Below are positions 1 through 7,843 of a stretch of DNA of 21,016 nt, in pieces; position 1 is the first letter of the stretch, and every line of letters begins with the position of its first letter. The position numbers and the translations under genes are program-made. The DNA comes from Hydrogenimonas sp. (GTDB taxonomy: Bacteria; Campylobacterota; Campylobacteria; Campylobacterales; Hydrogenimonadaceae), in contig NZ_JAOZOZ010000011.1 of the NCBI RefSeq assembly GCF_029933015.1, positions 1-21,016 on the forward strand. The letters are read 5' to 3'. The notes under the pieces are model-generated. The model saw nothing but the letters and a program-made list of their open reading frames with translations. It was not told the origin of the DNA and searched no databases.

Positions 1-53
1 TTTCACTCTCCACATTCGTTCAACGTTATGAAAGAATATTTTAAATACACTAT

Positions 54-59
54 TACAAT
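54..59 (+). promoter_or_regulatory. Putative -10 box for the letA-letB operon
   Basis: TACAAT lies in an AT-rich stretch (about 31-64) ahead of the GTG start at 86. It would place transcription start near position 65. No convincing -35 is seen, which is common for the main sigma factor in Campylobacterota. The rest of 1-85 holds no gene I can support. Confidence 0.4.
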
Positions 60-85
60 TTCGATACGACAGGGTCAGAGACAGC

Positions 86-694
86 GTGCAGACGAGAGAG
101 AAAGAGACCGCGTGCAAAGAGTGCGGTATTATTGTAAACATTCCGGCAAAGATCGATTTTTCGCAGTATCGCTGTCCACGCTGTGACGCGCTTTTGTACC
201 GCAGAGGTCAGCCCTTTTCCTATATCATCACGATGGCCGTGACCGCGCTTCTGCTTTTCCTTCCTCTCACGTTTCTTCCGATTCTGGATCTCGACATCAT
301 GGGGCTGCAGAGCAGTTCGACACTCTTTGAAGCGCTCTGGATGGTCTACAAAGACGGCTTCTATTTCATCGCTTTCGTCGCGATGATGACGGGATTGCTG
401 ATTCCGGTCATCATGCTGATTCTGCTGCTGCTGATCCTGGTGCCGCTCAAACACGGCTACCGTCCGGAGAATGTATCGCTGTACTACCGTCTCTACGAAA
501 AGATGAGCGACTGGGGGATGGCGGAGGTGTACCTCATCTCCATCATCGTCTCGATGGTCAAACTCCACGGCATGGGGACATTGCACATCGGTCTCGGATT
601 TTATATGTTCATCTTCTTTTTCATCACCTTCTACATCACCACCGTCTGGTTCAATCCCGACGACATATGGCTGGACGATGCGCTGGGTGACTGA
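86..694 (+). CDS. letA: PqiA/LetA-family membrane protein, first half of a split LetA
   Basis: Inner-membrane partner of an MCE lipid-transport tunnel, 202 aa. An N-terminal cytosolic zinc ribbon is visible (C10-x2-C13 and C30-x2-C33), followed by about four hydrophobic membrane segments (roughly residues 46-68, 92-119, 147-162, 166-187). This is one PqiA module. E. coli LetA (YebS) and PqiA carry two such modules in one chain of about 420 aa; here the second module is the next gene. The start is GTG at 86, since no in-frame ATG precedes it; the ribosome site is weak (AGGG at 71-74 or GAG at 78-80). The 3' end overlaps the next gene by 17 bases. Assignment to LetA rather than PqiA rests on the seven-domain LetB downstream. 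Family is sure; direction and lipid substrate are unknown. Confidence 0.85.
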   Translation: MQTREKETACKECGIIVNIPAKIDFSQYRCPRCDALLYRRGQPFSYIITMAVTALLLFLPLTFLPILDLDIMGLQSSSTLFEALWMVYKDGFYFIAFVAMMTGLLIPVIMLILLLLILVPLKHGYRPENVSLYYRLYEKMSDWGMAEVYLISIIVSMVKLHGMGTLHIGLGFYMFIFFFITFYITTVWFNPDDIWLDDALGD

Positions 695-1328
695 TATCGA
701 GGCCGGGAAGCAGCTCTGCCTCCACTGCCGCAAGCTCCATCCCCTCTCCGTGCATCGCTGTGATCGGTGCGGTTCGGAGGTGCATCAGCGCATCCCCCAC
801 TCCATCGCCATCACATGGAGTCTGACCATCGCCGCCATCATTTTTCTCATTCCCGCCAACCTGCTGCCGATGATGGTCGTCAAGTCGATCGCGGGAGAGG
901 ATGCCGGTACCATCATGGATGGTGTCATCTACTTTCTCGAGCATGGGGAGGCGGGTATCGGCATCGTCATATTCACGGCCAGCATCTTCGTGCCCTTTTT
1001 CAAACTCACCGTCCTGCTCTACCTGCTTCTCAACATCCATCTCAACCGATACCATCGGGCTAGATTCGGTCTGAAACTCTATCGGATCATCCACTTCATC
1101 GGAAAGTGGTCGATGCTCGACATCTTCGTCGTGGCACTGATGGTGGGGCTGGTACAGTTCAAAAACCTCGCGACGATCGTGACGGGGCCGGCGGCCATCG
1201 CCTTCATGCTGGCCGTGGTCATGACGATGTTCGCCACGGAACATTTCGACCCGAGGCTTCTTTTCGATACCAAACTCAAAAAGCGCCAACGAACAAACGA
1301 ACCCAACGAAGGAAACACCCATGTCTGA
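678..1328 (+). CDS. letA: PqiA/LetA-family membrane protein, second half of a split LetA
   Basis: Second PqiA module, 216 aa. It repeats the design of the first: a zinc ribbon (C14-x2-C17, C28-x2-C31) and about four membrane segments, with the characteristic GKWSMLDIFVVALMVG stretch at residues 142-157. The tail (about 199-216) is charged and cytosolic. The two halves add up to 418 aa, close to the single-chain E. coli proteins (417-427 aa), so they probably form a heterodimer equal to one LetA. The ATG at 678 lies inside the previous gene, and an in-frame GTG at 687 is an alternative start; either way translation is coupled. The 3' end overlaps letB by 8 bases. Not a frameshift artefact: this half has its own start and a complete zinc ribbon. 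Confidence 0.85.
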   Translation: MRWVTDIEAGKQLCLHCRKLHPLSVHRCDRCGSEVHQRIPHSIAITWSLTIAAIIFLIPANLLPMMVVKSIAGEDAGTIMDGVIYFLEHGEAGIGIVIFTASIFVPFFKLTVLLYLLLNIHLNRYHRARFGLKLYRIIHFIGKWSMLDIFVVALMVGLVQFKNLATIVTGPAAIAFMLAVVMTMFATEHFDPRLLFDTKLKKRQRTNEPNEGNTHV

Positions 1329-3972
1329 CACTACCACCAAACACCACGCCGTCGAAAGGGGACGGGGTACCCTCTGGCTTGTCTGGATCATTCCGCTCGT
1401 CGCTCTGCTGATGGCCGGCTGGCTCATCTACAAGCACTATGCGGAAAAGGGTACGGAGATCGTTGTCGTATTCGGCAGCGGCAAGGGGCTCGAAGTCGAC
1501 AAGACCCCGCTAATCTATCAGGGCATCAAAATCGGAACCGTCACGGATATCTCCATAGACCCCAAAGATCTCTACAAGGTCCGGGCCACGATCACCGTAG
1601 ATCCCCGTGCCGCGCCCTACGTCACCCGCAAGGGGACCAAATTCATCAAGGTCGAACCGAAAATCTCCATCACCGAAATCAGCGGACTCGATACGATACT
1701 CAGCGGCGTCTACATCGACCTCTACCCCGCGGGCCGTTCGAAGAAGGAGATCCTCGCCAAGCCTCTGCAGCACCAATTCACCGGCCTGGACCACTACCCG
1801 CCCAAACGGTACGAAAAGGGGCTCTATCTGACGCTCGAATCGATCAAAGCCTCCGTCAGTCTGGGCGCGCCGGTACTCTACAAAAGTTTCATCGTGGGTA
1901 AAGTGATCGACAAGCGTCTCGAAAACAAAAAGGTGCTCTACTCCATCTTCATCGACAAAGAGTACGAGGACCTCATCAACGGCGGGACGAAATTCTGGAA
2001 AATCAGCGGGGTGGAGGTGCAGGCCAACCTGGCGGGTGTCAAGGTGAAGATGGACTCTCTGGCAACACTGCTCGCCGGCGGTGTCGCGTTTAAAACACCG
2101 GAAGGCAGTGTCGAAAAAAAACCGAAAGAGCGGTACGCCCTTTACGAATCCGAGCTCGACACCCATCTGGAAGACGACACCATCACCATCGTCGCCGACA
2201 AGGCCTACAATGTCGACCCCAACTTCTCCAGTGTCATGTACAAAGGATTCAAAGTCGGCAAGATCGTCAGCCTCCGGTACGACACGGAGAAGTCCCAGAC
2301 CATTTTCAAGATCAAGCTCTCCAAAAAATTCATCCATCTGGCCAACGAAAAGGCGTGGTTCTGGATCGTCCGACCCATCCTGAACATCCGGGAGGTCAAG
2401 GGCCTCGACGCCGTGTTGACAGGCCCCTACATCGCGTTCGATACGACGGACATGAAAGCGAAGCGTGCCCACAAATTCGAGCTGCATGACGAACCGATCC
2501 CGCTCAAAGGGAAGCATATCCATCTGAAAGCGGCCTATGCCGAATCGCTCAGAAGCGGCACGGCGATCTTCTTCAAGGATATCCCCATCGGTCAGATCAC
2601 AAAGATCAACCTGGTCCCGGGCAGTAAAACCATCGATATCGATGCGGTCGTTTTCGACAAATTCACGAAATTTCTCAACGACTCCTCGATGTTCTACGTC
2701 AAAAGCGGATTCGAGATCGACGTCTCCCTGCACGATATCCACATCAACAGCGGATCTCTGGAGACGATGGTCGTCGGCGGAATCTCCATGGTGACGCTCG
2801 ACAAAAACGCCCCGAGCACCAAAAAGAAATTTTCCCTCTACAAAGACTTCAAAACCTTCAAAAAGGCACGCTACCTGGTCTCGGGCGGAAGTCTCTACCA
2901 TATCGAGATGGCGGAGCTGGGCTCATTGTCGAAAGGATCGCCGGTTCTTTACAAGAAACTCAAAGCGGGCGAGGTGATCTCCTACAAATATCTGCCCGAG
3001 CACGACACCATCGACGTCGTCGTCTTCATCGAAAAGGATTTCAAAAATCTCATCAACACATCGACACGCTTTAAGAATGTCAGCGGTCTGGAGTTCGAGA
3101 TGAATTTCCCCGATGTCAAACTCAAAATGGCATCGATGGAGACCCTTTTGAGCGGCGGCCTGATCTTCGAAACCGTCGACCCGAACGCGCCGAAAGTCAA
3201 GAGCGGCCACCACTTCAGACTCTTCGACGAATCTCTGCTGAAAAAGGATCGCTACGCCACCTTCGAACTCTGGCTCTCCGAAACCCACGGTATCAAAAAG
3301 GGCACCCGCCTGCTCTACAAAGATTTCCCGATCGGCAGAGTGGAGAGCCTGACACTCAAAAACAACATCGTCAAGGCCGATGTGCTGATCGAAAAACCCT
3401 ACACCCATCTTCTGCGCAGCGACTCGAAAATATGGCTCAAAGAGTTCCAGATGGATATCGACGGGGTCAAAAACGTAGAAAACGCCGTCACGGGACCCGC
3501 CATCGCCATCACACCCGGCCTGGCGAAAGATCGTGCCGCTTCCTTCGTTCTCTCGCAGACGCCTCCGCCTCCGACCTATGGGAAAACCGGCCTTCGTGTC
3601 GTTCTGCAGGGAGACAGACGCAGCAGTCTCGGTGTCGGTTCGCCTCTTTATTACCGCCAGGTTCCCATCGGCCAGGTAGAGTCGTGGGTGCTCAGCGACG
3701 ACGCCACACATGTGGATATCACCCTCTTCATCGAACCGAGATATGCCCATCTGGTCAGGGAAAACGCGAAGTTCTATATGGCGGGCGCTATCGGCATGGA
3801 GGTGAATCTGCTGGGGGTCAAAGTGAAGACGGAGACACTCAAAACCATGATATCGGGAGGTATCGGCATGGCCGTTCCGGAAAATCCCGGCAATGTCGTG
3901 GAGGATGGCCACGTCTATCCGCTCTTCAACGAAGCGGAAGATGTCTGGCTGACCTGGAAACCGAAACTGTAA
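1321..3972 (+). CDS. letB: LetB-like MCE protein with seven MCE domains
   Basis: Periplasm-spanning lipid-transport tunnel subunit, 883 aa, close to E. coli LetB (YebT, 877 aa) and longer than PqiB (546 aa, three MCE domains). One N-terminal membrane anchor (residues 17-37) is followed by seven MCE repeats, roughly 44-136, 166-258, 286-375, 398-493, 527-618, 645-732 and 756-852. Each contains a form of the LYKxxxIGxV signature, for example LIYQGIKIGTV at 64, VLYKSFIVGKV at 185, LLYKDFPIGRV at 664 and LYYRQVPIGQV at 776. In E. coli such domains stack as hexameric rings between inner and outer membrane. ATG at 1321 overlaps the stop of the second LetA half, so the three genes form one operon. 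Seven domains argue for the Let rather than the Pqi branch. Substrate and direction cannot be read from sequence. Confidence 0.92.
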   Translation: MSDTTTKHHAVERGRGTLWLVWIIPLVALLMAGWLIYKHYAEKGTEIVVVFGSGKGLEVDKTPLIYQGIKIGTVTDISIDPKDLYKVRATITVDPRAAPYVTRKGTKFIKVEPKISITEISGLDTILSGVYIDLYPAGRSKKEILAKPLQHQFTGLDHYPPKRYEKGLYLTLESIKASVSLGAPVLYKSFIVGKVIDKRLENKKVLYSIFIDKEYEDLINGGTKFWKISGVEVQANLAGVKVKMDSLATLLAGGVAFKTPEGSVEKKPKERYALYESELDTHLEDDTITIVADKAYNVDPNFSSVMYKGFKVGKIVSLRYDTEKSQTIFKIKLSKKFIHLANEKAWFWIVRPILNIREVKGLDAVLTGPYIAFDTTDMKAKRAHKFELHDEPIPLKGKHIHLKAAYAESLRSGTAIFFKDIPIGQITKINLVPGSKTIDIDAVVFDKFTKFLNDSSMFYVKSGFEIDVSLHDIHINSGSLETMVVGGISMVTLDKNAPSTKKKFSLYKDFKTFKKARYLVSGGSLYHIEMAELGSLSKGSPVLYKKLKAGEVISYKYLPEHDTIDVVVFIEKDFKNLINTSTRFKNVSGLEFEMNFPDVKLKMASMETLLSGGLIFETVDPNAPKVKSGHHFRLFDESLLKKDRYATFELWLSETHGIKKGTRLLYKDFPIGRVESLTLKNNIVKADVLIEKPYTHLLRSDSKIWLKEFQMDIDGVKNVENAVTGPAIAITPGLAKDRAASFVLSQTPPPPTYGKTGLRVVLQGDRRSSLGVGSPLYYRQVPIGQVESWVLSDDATHVDITLFIEPRYAHLVRENAKFYMAGAIGMEVNLLGVKVKTETLKTMISGGIGMAVPENPGNVVEDGHVYPLFNEAEDVWLTWKPKL

Positions 3973-3979
3973 AAGGGGT

Positions 3980-4672
3980 CTAGAAGACGATCTTCCCCTC
4001 GTCCTGAAGGCGCCGGATGATGGTACGCGCCTTCTCGTGGCCCGCATGGGCCGCTTTGCGGCACCACTCCAGCGCCTTCTCGCTGTTTTGCTCCACACCC
4101 CACCCTTTGTCGTAGAGCATGCCCAGGTTGTACATGGCTCGGGGGTGCCCCTGCTCGGCCGCCTTTTCATACCACTCTCTGGCTTTTTCGTAGTCCTGCG
4201 CGACGCCCTGTCCCTCCTGATACATGGCGCCGATACAGTTCTGGGCCTCCGCATGGCCGTACTGTGCCGCCGTTTCGTACCAGTTGGCTGCCCTTTGGAG
4301 GTTCTGGACCGTGCCGGCTCCCGCCTCCGCCATCTGCGCCGCCTCGAACATGGCGTGGATATTGCCCGCCCTGGAGGCTTTGACGAACATCTCGAACGCC
4401 GCCTCCTCGTTTCGGGGACACCCCTTGCCGCTTCTGTACATCTGTCCCAGATTGAAAAGCGCCACGTGCTGCCCCTGGTCGGCCGCTCTTTGATACCAGC
4501 CGAAGGCCTCTTCGAGGTTCTGTGTACACCCTTCGCCGTTTTCGAGCATATACGCCACCATCGCCTGGGCGTCTGCGTCCCCGTCGATGGCCAGCTCCAG
4601 AAAGGCGTTGAAGGCCGAGATCTTGTCTCCGTTCTGGTAGAGTTCCGCCGCCATATCGAAATATCTGCTCAT
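3980..4672 (-). CDS. Sel1-like repeat protein
   Basis: A 230 aa alpha-solenoid protein with no signal peptide, so probably cytosolic. Five 36-residue Sel1-like repeats run in perfect register at about residues 33-68, 69-104, 105-140, 141-176 and 177-212, each with the A-x-xxLGxMYxxGxGV and A-xxWYxxAAxxG pattern; an extra helix pair precedes them. Such solenoids bind partner proteins; no catalytic motif is visible. It starts 9 bases after the toxin stop, with AGGA just before the ATG, so it is probably transcribed with the toxin-antitoxin pair. Its stop lies 7 bases from the stop of the convergent letB, leaving no room for a separate terminator. Cysteines are scattered, not in the paired pattern of exported Helicobacter Hcp proteins. 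The specific role is unknown. Confidence 0.85.
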   Translation of the reverse strand: MSRYFDMAAELYQNGDKISAFNAFLELAIDGDADAQAMVAYMLENGEGCTQNLEEAFGWYQRAADQGQHVALFNLGQMYRSGKGCPRNEEAAFEMFVKASRAGNIHAMFEAAQMAEAGAGTVQNLQRAANWYETAAQYGHAEAQNCIGAMYQEGQGVAQDYEKAREWYEKAAEQGHPRAMYNLGMLYDKGWGVEQNSEKALEWCRKAAHAGHEKARTIIRRLQDEGKIVF

Positions 4673-4681
4673 CTTTTTCCT

Positions 4682-4960
4682 TTATTTCTGTCTGAAAACA
4701 GTTAAAATATGCACACTCTCTTCACCCACGTAATAGCAGATGGTGTATCCTCTGATCACCATATCGTGCACACCCTCTTCTTCGATGTAGAAACTCTTTC
4801 GAAACCGCTCCGGCATATAACTGAGCCCGTTGATTGCATGCTGGAGCCTTCTTATGAACCTCTCGGCTTTGACGGATGAATCGTTACGGGCGATAAAGTC
4901 GTATATCTTTTGCAGATCGCGTCCCGCTTCGGGTTCGATATAAACAGTATATCGTTTCAA
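4682..4960 (-). CDS. RelE/ParE-family toxin of a type II toxin-antitoxin pair
   Basis: A 92 aa protein with the ParE/RelE superfamily pattern: an N-terminal beta strand, a helix resembling EAGRDLQKIYDFIA (residues 11-24), the helix AERFIRRLQHAINGL, the motif MPERFRKSF and a C-terminal sheet with YTICYYVGEESVHILTVF. ParE members usually poison gyrase and RelE members cut mRNA; the sequence looks nearer ParE, but the target cannot be read off. The start is TTG at 4960, fused to the antitoxin stop as TTGA, a classic coupled junction. The antitoxin precedes it and the Sel1 protein follows. The pair appears more AT-rich than its neighbours, which suggests acquisition. Confidence 0.85.
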   Translation of the reverse strand: MKRYTVYIEPEAGRDLQKIYDFIARNDSSVKAERFIRRLQHAINGLSYMPERFRKSFYIEEEGVHDMVIRGYTICYYVGEESVHILTVFRQK

Positions 4961-5235
4961 CGATTCAACATCTCGGAGAAAAAGCTGTCCGCTTCTACCC
5001 CTCGCTTCTCTTTCATGCTGTCGAAAGCTTTGCGGACTTTCTCTCTGGCTTCGTTTTCTCCGATGGCAGGATACTCTTCGGCTGTCAGATCGAAAGGGAG
5101 TCCCTTCTCTCTAACCACCATTGCGGCGAAAATATTGACCGCTTCGGAAAAGTTGAGTCCCATCTTTTTCAAAACCGTTTTGGCTTCCTGCAGTGTCTGC
5201 TCCTCTATTCGCAGACTGGTCTGGATTTTTGCCAT
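4957..5235 (-). CDS. RelB/DinJ-family antitoxin
   Basis: A 92 aa antitoxin. The N-terminus MAKIQTSLRIEEQTLQEA followed by KKMGLNFSEAVNIF is a ribbon-helix-helix DNA-binding fold, and REKGLPFDL (about residues 43-51) matches the REKALPFDL stretch of E. coli DinJ. The C-terminal half is charged and would wrap the toxin. I chose the ATG at 5235 because it follows a good ribosome site (GGTGAAGAG, 5236-5244) and begins the conserved domain; a longer reading to 5280 would run through the operator. A 22-base inverted repeat at 5249-5270 lies just upstream, consistent with autoregulation. A DinJ-type antitoxin with a ParE-like toxin is a mixed pairing (DinJ's usual partner is YafQ). Confidence 0.87.
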   Translation of the reverse strand: MAKIQTSLRIEEQTLQEAKTVLKKMGLNFSEAVNIFAAMVVREKGLPFDLTAEEYPAIGENEAREKVRKAFDSMKEKRGVEADSFFSEMLNR

Positions 5236-5248
5236 CTCTTCACCCTTT

Positions 5249-5274
5249 ATGTATACCATTTGGTATACATTATA
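5249..5274 (-). promoter_or_regulatory. Promoter and operator of the toxin-antitoxin operon
   Basis: On the minus strand a perfect TATAAT (5274-5269) is followed directly by a 22-base inverted repeat at 5249-5270: arms ATGTATACCA and TGGTATACAT around a TT centre. The repeat would cover the transcription start (about 5262). A ribbon-helix-helix antitoxin bound here would block its own promoter. The -10 box overlaps the stop codon of uppP (5270-5272). No -35 at proper spacing is evident. Confidence 0.75.
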
Positions 5275-6034
5275 GCACAAACGTCAAAAAGACGAGACCG
5301 ATGACGATCCGGTAGATACCGAACGGAATGAAAGTATGCTTTTTGATGAAAGCCAGAAACCATCGTATGATCGCCAGCGCCACGATGAAGGCGGTCACGA
5401 AGCCCACCCCGAGCGCCTGGGCGTCGGAGAAATCGAACTCGCTGTGGTGTTTGAGAATGTCGTAGGCGGTGGCGGCGAGCATCGTGGGGACGGCAAGCAG
5501 GAAGCTGAACTCCGTCGCGGTCTTGCGCTTGAGGCCGATCAGCAGGCCGCCGATGATCGTGGCCCCCGAACGGGAAGTACCGGGCACCATCGCCAGGGAC
5601 TGGAAAAGACCGATCATGAAAGCCTGCTTGTAGCTCACCTCCTCCACGTGGGAGACGTGGTGCTCTTTCTCTTTGTAGAACTTTTCGATGACGATAAAGA
5701 CGATACCCCCTGCGATCAGCATGTAGGCCACCGTTTCGGGAGCGAAGAGCGATTTGATGATCTTGTAGAGGGTAAATCCCAGTATCGCCGTCGGGATGAA
5801 CCCGACGATCAGCCGCTTCCAGAGCTCGATACTGTGGAAAATCTTATCCTTGAAGGCGAAGATCACCGCCAGGATGGAACCCAGCTGGATGACGACCTCG
5901 AACGTCTTGTGCACGTCGGTCTGCTCGATCCCCATCAGTTTGCTGGCCAGAATCAGATGGCCCGTCGACGAGACGGGCAGAAACTCCGTCACCCCCTCCA
6001 CGATTCCCAGTATCAGCGCGCTAAACAGATCCAT
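5270..6034 (-). CDS. uppP: Undecaprenyl-diphosphatase UppP (BacA)
   Basis: Integral inner-membrane enzyme, 254 aa, that removes a phosphate from undecaprenyl diphosphate to recycle the lipid carrier of peptidoglycan and surface polysaccharides. Both signature motifs are present: EGVTEFLPVSSTGH (residues 13-26) with the catalytic glutamates, and PGTSRSG (151-157). Multiple hydrophobic segments cover the rest, and the length is typical. The ATG at 6034 lies inside the 3' end of the ABC exporter gene (14-base overlap), so translation is coupled with it. The stop codon overlaps the -10 box of the toxin-antitoxin promoter. Confidence 0.96.
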   Translation of the reverse strand: MDLFSALILGIVEGVTEFLPVSSTGHLILASKLMGIEQTDVHKTFEVVIQLGSILAVIFAFKDKIFHSIELWKRLIVGFIPTAILGFTLYKIIKSLFAPETVAYMLIAGGIVFIVIEKFYKEKEHHVSHVEEVSYKQAFMIGLFQSLAMVPGTSRSGATIIGGLLIGLKRKTATEFSFLLAVPTMLAATAYDILKHHSEFDFSDAQALGVGFVTAFIVALAIIRWFLAFIKKHTFIPFGIYRIVIGLVFLTFVL

Positions 6035-7802
6035 GGCACTCTCCCGATTGTCTGATGTATCCCATGTAGATTCCTTCCTTTTGCAAAAGCTCTTCGTGCG
6101 TCCCCTCTTCGGCGATCCGGCCGTTTTCCAGCACGTAGATGTAGTCGGCTTTGCGGATCGTGCTGAGGCGGTGGGCGATCATGATCGTCGTCCGGCTGGC
6201 GAAAAAGGGCTCGAGCGCCTCATAAAGATGCGCTTCGGTATGCACGTCCAGCGCCGAGGTCGACTCGTCGAGTATCGCGATCTTCGGATCGGAGACGATC
6301 ATCCGGGCGATGGCGATGCGCTGCCGCTGACCGCCGGAGAGTTTGATGCCCTCCCTGCCCACGACGGTGTCGAGCCCCTCGTCGAAGCTTTCGATCACCG
6401 CTTTCATCTGCGCCATCTCCAGCGCCCGCCAGACCGTTTCCTCATCCACATCCCGGCCGAGGGTGATGTTGAAACGGATTGTATCATGAAACAGTTTCGG
6501 ATTCTGTAAGACCAGATTGACGTGTTCGCGTACCACATCCAGGCCGATTTCGCGCACGTCGACACCGTTGAAGGAGATCCTTCCCTCGTCGACGGGATAG
6601 AATCCGACGATCAGCCGAGCCAGCGTCGTCTTGCCCGAGCCGCTGGCACCCACCAGCGCCACACGGCGGCCCGGTGCCGCTTCGAAGCGGATATCGCGCA
6701 GCACGGGCGTCTCCGAGTATCCGAAACGCACATCCTCGAGCCTCACGCCGACACGCTCCTGCGTGAAAGGGTTCTTTTCGTGGGGATAGTCGGGTTCGGT
6801 GGGCATGTCGAAGACTTCGTTGATCCTCTCCACGGCCGCTTTGGCGTTGTGCAGGGCGTACTGGATGCCCAGAATGTCCTGCACCGGCGTCACCATGTAC
6901 CACAGATAGCCGAAAACGGCCAGCATCATCCCGATACTCAGATCCGAAAAGGCGACGGCTATGATGCTGGCGGCGCGAAACACTTCGTAGCCCGCCAGAA
7001 AAGCGAGATAGGAGAGGCGGCTGGCCGCGTCGCTCTTCCAGCCGAACGCGACGCTTCTCTCCCGCACCCGGCGCGCACTCTTCTTCAGTTTCGAAAAGAA
7101 ACGCCCCTCCTGGTTGGAGGCCCGTATCTGGCCGAAAAGGTCGAGGGTCTCCGTCAGTGCCGACTGAAAGGCGTCGATAGCCCGGTTCTCCTCCTTTTTG
7201 AGTTTCGCCACTTTCCTGGCCAGCTTCGTCGTGAAAGCGATGACGAGGGGATTGAGAAAGATGATGAAGAGCGCCAGCTCCCAGTGGATCCACAGCAGCA
7301 CCCCGGCGATTCCCAGAAGCGAGAGGATCGAGATGATGAGCCGGCTCACCGTCGTGGCGATGAAAGTGTCGATCGTTTCGATGTCGGTGACCAGTTTCGC
7401 GGCGATCGATCCCGACCGGGAGGTTTCGTAGGCTTTCATCGAGATCCGCTGCAGATGCTCCAGCGCGTCGTGGCGAAGGCGGTAGGTGACATCTTTGGAG
7501 ATGTTCATGAAAATCCGTGTCTGCAGGATACTAAGCCCCGTATAGGCGGTGCGCAGGAAGACCGTCGCCAGCAGGATCGTCACGACGTAGCCAAAGGTCT
7601 CCATCGGCATGATATGGGTGTCGATCCAGCGGGTCAGGGTGTCGCTCTTTTTCAGCAGTACCTCGTCGACGAGCACAGGGATCAGAAGCGGCGTCGGGAC
7701 ACTGACCAGGGTGGCGAGTATGGCGACGAGATTGCCGGCGATCAGGGCACGCCTGTAGCTTTTGACATTTTCATAGATCGTACGGAGGGTGAGTCTGCTC
7801 AC
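6021..7802 (-). CDS. ABC exporter, fused membrane and ATPase domains (MsbA-like)
   Basis: A 593 aa half-transporter that should act as a homodimer in the inner membrane. About six membrane segments lie in residues 20-310 and the ATPase domain in 353-580: Walker A GASGSGKT (385-392), Q-loop near Q434, signature LSGGQ (488-492), Walker B IAILDE (509-514) and H-loop H544. The N-terminal ABC membrane domain is of exporter type. Overlap with uppP, a lipid-carrier gene, makes lipid or lipopolysaccharide-precursor export plausible (MsbA or a related flippase), but sequence alone does not separate this from multidrug export. It follows serB by 41 bases that hold a heptamer repeat tract. Confidence 0.9.
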   Translation of the reverse strand: MSRLTLRTIYENVKSYRRALIAGNLVAILATLVSVPTPLLIPVLVDEVLLKKSDTLTRWIDTHIMPMETFGYVVTILLATVFLRTAYTGLSILQTRIFMNISKDVTYRLRHDALEHLQRISMKAYETSRSGSIAAKLVTDIETIDTFIATTVSRLIISILSLLGIAGVLLWIHWELALFIIFLNPLVIAFTTKLARKVAKLKKEENRAIDAFQSALTETLDLFGQIRASNQEGRFFSKLKKSARRVRERSVAFGWKSDAASRLSYLAFLAGYEVFRAASIIAVAFSDLSIGMMLAVFGYLWYMVTPVQDILGIQYALHNAKAAVERINEVFDMPTEPDYPHEKNPFTQERVGVRLEDVRFGYSETPVLRDIRFEAAPGRRVALVGASGSGKTTLARLIVGFYPVDEGRISFNGVDVREIGLDVVREHVNLVLQNPKLFHDTIRFNITLGRDVDEETVWRALEMAQMKAVIESFDEGLDTVVGREGIKLSGGQRQRIAIARMIVSDPKIAILDESTSALDVHTEAHLYEALEPFFASRTTIMIAHRLSTIRKADYIYVLENGRIAEEGTHEELLQKEGIYMGYIRQSGECHGSV

Positions 7803-7805
7803 GAA

Positions 7806-7840
7806 ATTCCCGTTTCCCGATTTCCGATTCCCGATTTCCG
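7806..7840. repeat. Heptamer tandem tract between serB and the ABC exporter
   Basis: Five consecutive 7-mers in perfect register: ATTCCCG, TTTCCCG, ATTTCCG, ATTCCCG, ATTTCCG. It begins three bases beyond the serB stop codon and fills most of the gap to the ABC exporter start. On the transcribed strand it is purine-rich (CGGGAAT/CGGAAAT units). Similar heptamer tracts follow cheW, argC and the Memo gene. Confidence 0.8.
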
Positions 7841-7843
7841 CTC

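Noticed and set aside
678..1328. The two LetA halves as a frameshifted single gene
   Set aside because: The second half has its own start codons and a full zinc ribbon at its N-terminus, and both halves have complete domain boundaries.
1510..4254. Long minus-strand open frames (463 and 443 codons) opposite letB
   Set aside because: They mirror the letB codons; no ribosome site or domain, and the sure gene is on the plus strand.
5236..5280. Longer antitoxin starting at 5280
   Set aside because: The extra residues would be encoded by the promoter and operator; the ATG at 5235 has a good ribosome site and begins the conserved fold.
5645..5662. Inverted repeat CCACGT...ACGTGG
   Set aside because: It lies inside the uppP coding sequence in a well-conserved gene and has no U-run; probably codon-driven.
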